From positions 17,233 to 81,232 of the forward strand of contig CAIYVZ010000007.1 in assembly GCA_903929755.1 (NCBI GenBank): a DNA stretch of 64,000 nt, given 5' to 3'. Every line of letters begins with the position of its first letter. Positions within the stretch are counted from its first letter, which is position 1. This DNA is from an uncultured Acidobacteriia bacterium. GTDB lineage: Bacteria; Acidobacteriota; Terriglobia; Bryobacterales; Bryobacteraceae. The notes beneath the pieces are model-generated. The model ran no database searches. It worked only from the letters and a program-made list of their open reading frames with translations, and was not told the DNA's origin. The translations under genes and the position numbers were made by a program. Positions 56,603 through 64,000 of the stretch are shown here, piece by piece.

Positions 56603-57952
56603 ATGCATTTCGACTACGCTCTGCTGCTCCAGGCAGCTCCTGATCTCACTGCACGGCTAAACGCTGTGGAGGCTGCGGCCAAAAGCGCGCAGTCGGCCGG
56701 CGACAATGCCTGGATGCTGGTGAGTGCCGCGCTGGTGCTTCTGATGACGGGCCCCGGGCTCGCCCTCTTCTACGGAGGCCTCGTCCGCAGCAAGAACGTT
56801 CTCAGCACCATGATGCACAGTTTCATCATGATGGCTCTCGTCACTGTCATTTGGGCCCTGGTCGGCTACAGCCTGGTCTTTGCCGAAGGTTCCCCTTTCA
56901 TCGGAGGCTTCAAATATCTCTTCCTGAACGGAGTCGGTAAGGAACCCAACGCCGATTACGCCGGCACTATCCCTCAGGGGACATTCATGATCTACCAGAT
57001 GATGTTCGCCGTCATCACCCCCGCCCTTATTTCCGGCGCCTACGCCGAGCGCATTAAGTTCAGTGCCATGGCTCTCTTCACTACCCTCTGGGTCTTCATC
57101 GTCTACTTCCCCATGGCCCACATGGTCTGGGGTAAGGGAGGCCTGCTCAACGCCTACCTCGGCGGCTCAATCCCCACCCTTGATTTCGCCGGCGGTACCG
57201 TCGTCCACATCACCTCCGGCGTCTCCGCCCTCGTCTGCGCCCTCTACCTGGGCAAGCGCGTCGGGTTCCCGAAGGAACCCCACAAACCCCACAGTCTTGT
57301 TCTCAGTACCATCGGAGCCTGTCTCCTCTGGGTGGGCTGGTTCGGTTTCAACGCCGGTTCCGCCCTCGCCGCGAACGGCCTGGCTACCTCAGCCTTCGTC
57401 GCCACCCACCTCGCCGCCGCCGCTGCCGCTCTGAGCTGGATGGCCGCCGAATGGCTCCACTCCGGCAAGCCCAGCATGTTGGGCGGTATCTCCGGTTGCG
57501 TCGCTGGCCTCGTCGCCATCACCCCCGCCTCCGGCTTCGTGAAGCCCATGCCGGCGCTCCTCATCGGAGCCCTTGCCGGCATGTTCTGCTTCTGGATGGT
57601 CGCCAAAGTCAAGAACATGTTCGGCTATGACGATAGTCTGGACGCTTTCGGTGTCCACGGCGCAGGCGGAACCCTTGGCGCTATTCTCACTGGCGTCTTC
57701 GCCACGAACGCCATCAACGACGCGCAAATCAACGGCAAAGTCATCCCCCTCGGTCTCGTCGATGGCAATCCGGGTCAGATTCTGAACCAGGCCATCGGCG
57801 TCGCCATCGCCATCGTTCTCGCCGCAGCAGGTACATATCTCATACTGAAGGTGTGCGATGCACTCCTCGGTGTCCGTGTCGACCGCGATGAGGAAATTCA
57901 GGGTCTCGACGTCACGCAACATGGCGAAGAAGGCTACAACCTGGAAGCTTAA
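56603..57952 (+). CDS. amtB: Ammonium transporter (Amt family)
   Basis: This 449-residue protein has eleven or twelve membrane segments. GPGLALFYGGLVRSKNVLS is the first Amt signature. FNAGSALAANGLA and DSLDAFGVHGAGGTLGAILTG carry the pore His residues (HVTS-type and VHG). The C-terminal tail after helix 11 is the part that GlnK contacts. It starts at the ATG at 56603, 6 bases after AAGGA; an upstream ATG at 56570 lacks a ribosome site. The PII gene follows 12 bases after the stop, the classic amtB-glnK arrangement. Confidence 0.96.
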   Translation: MHFDYALLLQAAPDLTARLNAVEAAAKSAQSAGDNAWMLVSAALVLLMTGPGLALFYGGLVRSKNVLSTMMHSFIMMALVTVIWALVGYSLVFAEGSPFIGGFKYLFLNGVGKEPNADYAGTIPQGTFMIYQMMFAVITPALISGAYAERIKFSAMALFTTLWVFIVYFPMAHMVWGKGGLLNAYLGGSIPTLDFAGGTVVHITSGVSALVCALYLGKRVGFPKEPHKPHSLVLSTIGACLLWVGWFGFNAGSALAANGLATSAFVATHLAAAAAALSWMAAEWLHSGKPSMLGGISGCVAGLVAITPASGFVKPMPALLIGALAGMFCFWMVAKVKNMFGYDDSLDAFGVHGAGGTLGAILTGVFATNAINDAQINGKVIPLGLVDGNPGQILNQAIGVAIAIVLAAAGTYLILKVCDALLGVRVDRDEEIQGLDVTQHGEEGYNLEA

Positions 57953-57964
57953 GGAGATCTGATC

Positions 57965-58303
57965 ATGAAGAAAATCGAAGCCATTATCCAGCCCTTCAAG
58001 CTCGAAGACGTGAAAGAAGCCCTGAAAAATATCGGCATTGATGGCATGACCATCAGCGAAGTCCGTGGCCACGGTCGCCAAAAAGGACATAAGGAGGTCT
58101 ACCGCGGGCAGGAATACAACGTGGACCTTCTTCCCAAAGTGAAATTCGAAATGATTGTTAATGACGACCGTCTCGACGAAGTTCTCGACACCATCACCAC
58201 CGCTGCTCGCAGCGGCAAGATCGGTGACGGCAAAATCTTCGTCTTCGACGTCGCCGAAGCGATCCGGATTCGCAATGGAGATCGAGGGGAATCGGCCGTC
58301 TGA
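57965..58303 (+). CDS. glnK: Nitrogen regulatory protein PII (GlnB/GlnK)
   Basis: This 112-residue protein is a full-length PII: MKKIEAIIQPFKLEDVKEAL, the T-loop RGQEYNVDLLPKVK with uridylylated Tyr51, and the C-terminal signature GKIGDGKIFVFDVAEAIRIR. It senses 2-oxoglutarate and ATP/ADP. By its place after the Amt gene it should block that transporter when nitrogen is plentiful. The next gene, glnD, encodes the enzyme that uridylylates it. GlnB and GlnK cannot be told apart from the sequence alone. Confidence 0.96.
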   Translation: MKKIEAIIQPFKLEDVKEALKNIGIDGMTISEVRGHGRQKGHKEVYRGQEYNVDLLPKVKFEMIVNDDRLDEVLDTITTAARSGKIGDGKIFVFDVAEAIRIRNGDRGESAV

Positions 58304-58356
58304 ATACCGAACTGGAAATACGAGATACCTTTTTTCGGACCCGCGATGCGGCTGGC

Positions 58357-60717
58357 ATGCTTGCCAGCCGCACTGCGCTTGTAGACAACCTGGTTCGCCA
58401 GCGGTGGGAGAGCATGCCCAAAGGCATCGCCATCTGCGCTGTTGGCGGCTACGGCCGCAGCGAGCTCTTCCCCCACTCCGATATCGACCTCCTCATCCTT
58501 ACCCCCGATGAGCCCACCCAGGCCGACATCAAAGAACCCCTCTCCCTCTGTCTCCGCGATCTCTGGGACCAGAAACTCCGGATCAGCCAGTCCGTCCGCC
58601 TCCCTGCGGAATGCAATTTCATCGATGCCGGCAACGCCGAACTTGCCGTCAGCCTTCTCGACCGTCGCTTCCTTGCTGGGGACGAGTCGCTCTTCCGCAA
58701 GATCCGCGACCCCCGGCCGGAACTCGGCCGCAACATTGCCGAATTAACCCACGAACGCCACGCGCGCTTCCAGCACACCCTCTATCACCTCGAACCCAAC
58801 GTCAAGGATTCCCCCGGCGGTCTTCGTGATCTCCAGGTTCTCCGCTGGCTCGGCAAACTCGGCTCCGGGACTGGCCAGCTTCCTCCCGGCGTCGAAGTCC
58901 TGTTTGAGATCCGCTGCTTCCTGCACTATCTCGCCAACCGCGACGACAACAAGTTCAGCTTCGATCGCCAGGACGAGATCGCCGTCCTCTGTTCGTCGCC
59001 GGAAAATGGGGTCTCCGTCTCACCCGAAGACCTGATGCGCCGCTACTACCGCGCTGTCCGCGGGATCGCCCGCCTCGCCAACCGCCGCCTCCTTCAGTTC
59101 GAAACCAAAAGCAGCTCTCTCTTCGCCCAGTTCCGCGACCGCACGTCCCGCCTCTCCAACGGCGATTTTTCCGTCGTCAAAGGCGAAATCTTCTTCCGCT
59201 CCACCACCGCAGCATCTGACCCGGACACGGTCTTCCGGATCTTCGATTTCGTCGCCCGTCACGGCCTGCCGCTCTCCACTGACGCGCAGGAACGTCTGGA
59301 AGCCAACATGCCCCGTTTCGAAAAGTGGGCCGCCGGGCACCAGGCTATCTGGCCACCATTCCGCGAGATCATCCGCCTGCCCCACGCCGGAAAAGCTCTC
59401 CGCGCCATGCACGAAACCGGCGCGCTCGAAGCCATCTTTCCCGAACTCCGTGACATGGAATCGCTGGTCATCCGCGATTTCAACCACCGTTACACCGTCG
59501 ATGAGCACACCCTCATCGCCATCCAGGCCGTTCTCGACCTCAAACACAAGCAAAAGGATGATAAGCAAAGGGATCTCTTCGCCGATCTCGCCCAGGAAAC
59601 CGAAGACCTCGACCTTCTCGTCGTTGCGCTGCTCTTTCACGACGTAGGCAAGGGCACGCCCGACGAAGGCCACGTCCCCGTCTCCAACCGCATCGCCCGC
59701 GTCGCCCTCCGCCGGGCCGGAGTCAGCGAACGCGTCTGGGGCATCGTCTCTTTCCTGATCCTCGGCCACCTCGACATGTCCGGCTGCATGAGCCGCGACG
59801 TTTCCGACCCCGCCACCGCCCGCGATCTGGCCGGAAAAACCGGCACCGTCGAGTGCCTTCGCCTGCTCACTCTGCTCACCTACGCCGACATCTCCGCCGT
59901 CCATCCCACCGCGATGACCACCTGGCGCAGAACCATCCTCTGGAACCTCTTCGCCGCCACCCACGCGGAACTAACCCGCGAACTCAGCTCGCGCATCGCG
60001 CCCGCCGTTATTGAGGGCACTCCCGAGCGCCGCCACTTCCTGGAAGGCCTCCCGCCGCGCTACCTCCGCAAGCACAACGAAGCTGAAATCGAACAGCACA
60101 TCCGCCTCGAAGTGGAAGCGAAGCTGAAAGGCGCAGGCGTCTCCATCACTCAAAGCGAAGGCGCCTGGGTCCTCAATGTTGTTACCCACGACAGGCCGTT
60201 CCTCTTCGCCTCCATCGCCGCCGCCATCTCCAGCTTCGGCTTCAACATTCTGAAGGCCGAGGCCTTCTCTAATAACCACGGCACCGTCATCGACACGTTC
60301 GCCTTCAGTGACCCTCTCCGCAACCTGGAGCAGAACCCCGGCGAACTGCAGGGCGTCACCCGCACCGTTCTCCGCACCGTCAAGGGTGAGACCTCGGTCG
60401 AGGACCTCCTTCGCCGCCGTCCCAGGGTCAAGCCCGACCCCCATGCCGTCGCCGCCACCAGGGTTCAGTTTGATAACGAAGCTTCCCCCACTGCCACCCT
60501 TATCGAACTAATCGCGCAGGACCGCCCCGGCCTGCTCTACGACGTAGCTTCTGTAATCTCCAAACGCGGCGCCAACATCGAAGTCGTTCTCGTCGATACC
60601 GAAGCGAAGAAGGCCTTAGACGTTTTCTACCTGACCAAAGCCGGCCAGCGCCTCACCGACGAAGAAGCGGCTGACCTCGCCAATGCGATCAAAGCCGTCG
60701 TTGGACCCTCCGCCTGA
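58357..60717 (+). CDS. glnD: PII uridylyltransferase / uridylyl-removing enzyme GlnD
   Basis: This protein has the four GlnD domains in order. The nucleotidyltransferase has AVGGYGRSELFPHSDIDLL near residue 30. The GlnD linker domain follows. The HD domain has LLFHDVGKGTPDEGH near 425. The two ACT domains have HDRPFLFASIAAAI near 610 and QDRPGLLYDVASVIS near 722. It adds UMP to PII when glutamine is low and removes it when high. The ATG at 58357 gives 786 residues, but 19 conserved-looking codons upstream (TELEIRDTFFRTRDAAG) are in frame back to a CTG at 58300 that overlaps the PII stop. The real start is probably there. Confidence 0.93.
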   Translation: MLASRTALVDNLVRQRWESMPKGIAICAVGGYGRSELFPHSDIDLLILTPDEPTQADIKEPLSLCLRDLWDQKLRISQSVRLPAECNFIDAGNAELAVSLLDRRFLAGDESLFRKIRDPRPELGRNIAELTHERHARFQHTLYHLEPNVKDSPGGLRDLQVLRWLGKLGSGTGQLPPGVEVLFEIRCFLHYLANRDDNKFSFDRQDEIAVLCSSPENGVSVSPEDLMRRYYRAVRGIARLANRRLLQFETKSSSLFAQFRDRTSRLSNGDFSVVKGEIFFRSTTAASDPDTVFRIFDFVARHGLPLSTDAQERLEANMPRFEKWAAGHQAIWPPFREIIRLPHAGKALRAMHETGALEAIFPELRDMESLVIRDFNHRYTVDEHTLIAIQAVLDLKHKQKDDKQRDLFADLAQETEDLDLLVVALLFHDVGKGTPDEGHVPVSNRIARVALRRAGVSERVWGIVSFLILGHLDMSGCMSRDVSDPATARDLAGKTGTVECLRLLTLLTYADISAVHPTAMTTWRRTILWNLFAATHAELTRELSSRIAPAVIEGTPERRHFLEGLPPRYLRKHNEAEIEQHIRLEVEAKLKGAGVSITQSEGAWVLNVVTHDRPFLFASIAAAISSFGFNILKAEAFSNNHGTVIDTFAFSDPLRNLEQNPGELQGVTRTVLRTVKGETSVEDLLRRRPRVKPDPHAVAATRVQFDNEASPTATLIELIAQDRPGLLYDVASVISKRGANIEVVLVDTEAKKALDVFYLTKAGQRLTDEEAADLANAIKAVVGPSA

Positions 60718-61024
60718 TATCCTGGCCGCGATCTCAAGTTGATAGGAAACTCCTTCTTGCGGCAGGCCGAACTGCGCGGCTTCCTGAGCTGCGTAGCGGC
60801 GGGCTCTTTGTGCGGACCGTCAATGAGTTTCTTGAACGCCACAAAGCGCCCGGCATCCTGTCATCAAGGCGAAACTCAGTAAAATCCTCAGCGATCGCTG
60901 CTGAACCAGATCTGTCGGGGTGGTATCGACTGGCTCGATTTCAGTCGGTCCCCCGGTCTGAAAGCCATGCCCCCGAAGCCCCCGTTGCGCCTGTTGATTT
61001 TGTTATAGAATCAACACACTCCCC
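60718..61024. other. Intergenic segment between glnD and the ankyrin-cytochrome gene
   Basis: No gene or known element could be supported in these 307 bases. Short frames are open on both strands but none has a start signal or recognisable domain. The last 40 bases before 61025 are AT-rich and contain TATAGAAT, a possible -10 element without a clear -35 partner. Confidence 0.45.
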
Positions 61025-63271
61025 ATGCGCTTTACACTCGTCACATTCGCCCTGTTTGTGCCCCTCGTCGCTTTCGCCGCGCCTCCGGCACCTGCGCCAG
61101 CTACTTCTCAAGCCAGGCTCGACTTCGAAAAGGACGTCCGTCCCCTTCTGGCCCAGAAGTGCTTCGCCTGCCACGGCGATGAAGTCCAGCAGTCCGGCCT
61201 CCGTCTCGACAAGCGCCAGAACGCCATGCGAGGTGGCGACTATGGCCCCGTCATCATCGCCGGCCACAGCGACCAAAGCAAGCTCATCAAGCGCGTCGTC
61301 AATGGCGATGGCGGCATGAAGATGCCCCCCTCCGGCCCCCTCGCGCAGGCCGAAATCGATCTGCTGAAAGCCTGGATCGACCAGGGTGCCGACTACCGCA
61401 TGGAGATCAAGCCCGAAGCCGCGCCCAAGCCGGTCGATCCCCGCCTCGCAGCCCTCATCTCCGCCGTCCGCAACGGTACTCTTACCGAAGTTGACAAGTC
61501 CCTCATCAATGCAGCGGATGCGGCCGGCAACACTCCGCTCCACCACGCTGCCGGCTACGGCAACCTTAAAGTCTTCAAGCTCCTCATTGATAACGGCGCT
61601 GACGTCAGCGCGAAGAACCGCCGCAAATCCACGCCCCTCCACTGGGCCATTCGGGACGAAGCCAAAGTCCGCCTCCTCCTCGACAAAGCTGCGGATATCA
61701 ACGCTCGTCAGAATGACGGTCGCACCCCTCTCTACCTCGCCGCCAGCCTCGGCAGCGGCAACGCCGTTCTCCGCCTTCTACTCGATAAAGGCGCCGATCC
61801 CAACCTTGCCACCGCCAACGGCAACACCTCGCTTATCAACGCGGCCGCCCGTGGCGACGCCGAAGCTCTCGCCCTCCTCCTGGCGAAAAAGGCCGACGTC
61901 AGCGTGGCCAGCGGCACCGGCATGACGGCCCTCATGGCCGCCGCCGGAAGCCGCAATCTCCAGTCCGTTGCCATGCTGCTCGCCAGCGGCGCCAAAGTCA
62001 ACGCAGTCACCAAAAAGAGCGAAACCGCTCTCCAGAACGCTGCCACCACCGGCGACATGGAGACCGTAAAACTCCTCCTCAATCAGGGTGCCGAGATCAA
62101 CATCCGTGATGACCGCGGTTACTCGGCCCTCATGTACGCCGCCGCCTCCGAATTTCAAAACGCCGAAGTCGTCAAACTCCTGCTCGCCAAAGGCGCCGAC
62201 CCCAACGTCACCGGCGAATACGAGACGCCCAAAACCCTCGCAGCCAAGCGCGGAAATACCGAGATCGCCCGCATCTTGGGCGTGTCGGAAGCCGACCGAA
62301 AACTCCTCGGAGTCGCGCCGCTTCCCCCCGCCCGAGCCGCCACGCAACCCATCCCCGAGGCCATCGAAAAAGGCCTCGCTCTCCTCGAAAAGCAGAGCCA
62401 CAACTTCATCCGCATCGCCGGCTGCAACTCCTGCCACTCGCAGGATCTCCCCTCCGCAGCCGCCGCCATCGCCCGCGACCGTGGTCTTCGCGCTCCCCAG
62501 TCCATCGCCCAGCTTTCCGAGACCATGAACGGCCAGTCTCCCGAGCGCATCATGGACTTCGTCACCAACTCCGTCTCCAGCATCGGCTGGGAGCTTTTCG
62601 ATAAGGCCAAAAATCACCTTCCGCACGACGCCTACACCGACGCCGTCGTCTATTACACGAAGGCCCAGCAGACCGCTGAAGGCTACTGGAAGAATCCGGA
62701 AGGCCGCCGCCCTCCCATGAATGCAGGCGACTTCCAGGGCACCGCCATGGCCATCTCAACGCTGAAGCATTACGCGCCGCCAGAGTCCCCGGCTGAGACC
62801 AAACAGATCCTCGCCAAAGCCGCCGCCTGGCTTGCGAAGGCTAACCCCGTCACCACGCAGGAGCGAGCCTTCCAGCTCTTAGGTCTGGCCTGGTCCGGTG
62901 AAGCCTCCCCGGCCACCCTGGAACGCGCCGCCAAGTCCCTAGCCGCCACGCAGCGCGAAGACGGAGGTTGGAACCAGCTCTCCGGCATGGGCTCCGACTC
63001 CTACGCCACCGGCCAGGCCCTCTACGCCCTCAACGCCGCCGGCAAAATGCCCGTCACCGACCCCACATACAAAAAGGGAGTTCAGTATCTACTGAACTCC
63101 CAATTCCCCGACGGCTCCTGGCACGTTAAAACCCGCTCCATCTGGATCCAGCCCTACTTCGAATCCGGCTTCCCCCACGGGCAGGACCAGTTCATCTCCT
63201 CCGCCGGAACCGCCTGGGCGACCATGGCCTTGTCGATGACCGTCGAGCCGCCCAAGCTGAGCCGGAAGTAA
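61025..63271 (+). CDS. Secreted fusion: cytochrome c, ankyrin repeats, terpenoid-cyclase-like toroid
   Basis: This 748-residue protein has a signal peptide (FTLVTFALFVPLVAFA). A planctomycete-type cytochrome c domain (KDVRPLLAQKCFACHGDE; SGLRLDKRQNAMRGG; GGMKMPPSG) with one haem motif, CFACH, follows. Residues about 150-430 hold eight or so ankyrin repeats (AGNTPLHHAAGYGNLKVFKL). A second haem motif, CNSCH, lies near 466. The rest is an alpha-toroid like squalene cyclases and prenyltransferases, with QREDGGWNQ and FPDGSWHV. Its role is unknown; a periplasmic redox sensor or binding scaffold is one guess. Confidence 0.82.
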   Translation: MRFTLVTFALFVPLVAFAAPPAPAPATSQARLDFEKDVRPLLAQKCFACHGDEVQQSGLRLDKRQNAMRGGDYGPVIIAGHSDQSKLIKRVVNGDGGMKMPPSGPLAQAEIDLLKAWIDQGADYRMEIKPEAAPKPVDPRLAALISAVRNGTLTEVDKSLINAADAAGNTPLHHAAGYGNLKVFKLLIDNGADVSAKNRRKSTPLHWAIRDEAKVRLLLDKAADINARQNDGRTPLYLAASLGSGNAVLRLLLDKGADPNLATANGNTSLINAAARGDAEALALLLAKKADVSVASGTGMTALMAAAGSRNLQSVAMLLASGAKVNAVTKKSETALQNAATTGDMETVKLLLNQGAEINIRDDRGYSALMYAAASEFQNAEVVKLLLAKGADPNVTGEYETPKTLAAKRGNTEIARILGVSEADRKLLGVAPLPPARAATQPIPEAIEKGLALLEKQSHNFIRIAGCNSCHSQDLPSAAAAIARDRGLRAPQSIAQLSETMNGQSPERIMDFVTNSVSSIGWELFDKAKNHLPHDAYTDAVVYYTKAQQTAEGYWKNPEGRRPPMNAGDFQGTAMAISTLKHYAPPESPAETKQILAKAAAWLAKANPVTTQERAFQLLGLAWSGEASPATLERAAKSLAATQREDGGWNQLSGMGSDSYATGQALYALNAAGKMPVTDPTYKKGVQYLLNSQFPDGSWHVKTRSIWIQPYFESGFPHGQDQFISSAGTAWATMALSMTVEPPKLSRK

Positions 63272-63283
63272 GTCCGGCGCAAG

Positions 63284-63871
63284 TTACGAAACGTCTATTG
63301 TCCCCTGACCGGTTCCTGCCGTTACCTCATCGGTGTCGTCTGGTTCCTGATCGGTTTCGCTGCTGGTGGTTGGTTGCCAGGAATAGCTATTACTGCTGGC
63401 TTGAGCGTTGATCGTAAACGTCGGTGATGGTGCCGGCGACGGGTCCACCTTAACTGTGACCTGGTCGCTGGGCGATAGACACTGGGGAAGTGTGATTGTT
63501 ATTGGAAAGGAATTGCCGTTTTTCCAGCTAACCTTGCTGCCCGGTTGGATCGGCAAACCACTGATGGTGGCATTGGCTCCCGTTATGGTAATGACGCTCG
63601 GGGACGCCCCGGCGCTGAGAATCCTGATGCTTCCGATGCCTGTTGATAATCCCTGAGCCCAGGTGTAATTGCCGCCGGTGCTGCTTTGATTCACGTTGTA
63701 AGAGATTGTTCCGCCTCCGACAGGAATGATCTGCGAGGTCGGCGGTGCGGGGCTAAGACCGCCGGGTAAATTGCTCAACGTGATCCCCTGCGAACTCGGG
63801 TTCACAAATGTAATAGTGTCGCCTGCATGAACTTGCACCGTCCCCGGTACGGCGGCAGGTGGTGGTGTCAA
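63284..63871 (-). CDS. Hypothetical Ser/Thr/Pro-rich protein, start uncertain
   Basis: At least 195 residues are readable from a TTG at 63871. The sequence is low in charge and rich in Ser, Thr, Pro and Gly. A beta-rich segment (VPGTVQVHAGDTITFVNPSS) resembles a cupredoxin-like or Ig-like strand pair but shows no copper ligands. The coding pattern continues upstream (RSYPVSITGGGPEKDIWRID) to a TGA at the last three bases of the window, with no ATG. So the true start may be an alternative codon, or a frameshift may hide it. I do not recognise a family. Confidence 0.45.
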   Translation of the reverse strand: MTPPPAAVPGTVQVHAGDTITFVNPSSQGITLSNLPGGLSPAPPTSQIIPVGGGTISYNVNQSSTGGNYTWAQGLSTGIGSIRILSAGASPSVITITGANATISGLPIQPGSKVSWKNGNSFPITITLPQCLSPSDQVTVKVDPSPAPSPTFTINAQASSNSYSWQPTTSSETDQEPDDTDEVTAGTGQGTIDVS

Positions 63872-64000
63872 GCTTTTTGTGTAAACGTCGATTCGCCAGA
63901 TGTCTTTTTCTGGCCCGCCACCCGTAATGCTTACCGGATATGACCGAGCCTTGGATTTTCTCTTACCCAGGCCGTTCTGCTCTGAGAGCGGGTCCGGTCA

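Overview
The window is chromosomal DNA of a high-GC Gram-negative bacterium. The best fit is an acidobacterium of the Bryobacter/Solibacter type. The reasons are an Oar-like TonB-dependent receptor with an N-terminal carboxypeptidase-like domain (19161-22838), a secreted protein ending in a Solibacter-type C-terminal domain (53868-55940), planctomycete/acidobacterial-type fused cytochromes (61025-63271) and a HrcA/CIRCE-controlled groESL. This placement is inferred from gene content; there is no rRNA in the window.

Region 1 (1-14885, all minus strand) is the most striking part. It is one tightly coupled operon reading rnfB, a giant 2-oxoacid:ferredoxin oxidoreductase, rnfC, rnfD, rnfG, rnfE, rnfA, a small Cys-rich membrane protein, a ferredoxin-NADP reductase-like flavoprotein, a Rieske protein, a cytochrome b6-like protein, a subunit IV-like protein and a multihaem cytochrome c that runs off the left edge. 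Most junctions overlap by 1 to 4 bases. A divergent apbE (FMN transferase, 15061-16116) would flavinylate RnfG and RnfD. Together they encode a possible route from a 2-oxoacid through ferredoxin to NAD(H) or NADP(H) and to a bc/b6f-type quinol oxidase with c-type haems.

Region 2 (16100-28000) holds a HigBA-like toxin-antitoxin pair, a GMC dehydrogenase with its small subunit, the TonB-dependent receptor, a MazEF-like pair between two copies of the receptor's 3' end, a sialidase-like protein, and groEL/groES with a CIRCE promoter. Region 3 (28000-38000) is accessory DNA with scars: an IS4-type transposase remnant, an amine oxidase with an unknown partner, a DUF4010/prolyl aminopeptidase block that carries the traces of a tandem duplication, an MFS transporter, and a broken GYF_2-RDD gene.

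Region 4 (37500-53300) is mainly metabolic: methyltransferase, YraN, galT, a DapA-family aldolase, an epimerase, a LarA-like protein, a UxaA/GarD-type dehydratase and an IlvD/Edd-type dehydratase, which suggests sugar-acid catabolism. Also here are a secreted M28 peptidase, a DsbA-like protein and a TonB-family protein with a structured leader. Region 5 (53300-64000) has two unusual fused secreted cytochromes, a PilZ protein with a hexanucleotide repeat, and the nitrogen-control cluster amt-glnB/K-glnD.

I saw no rRNA, tRNA, CRISPR array or intact insertion sequence.
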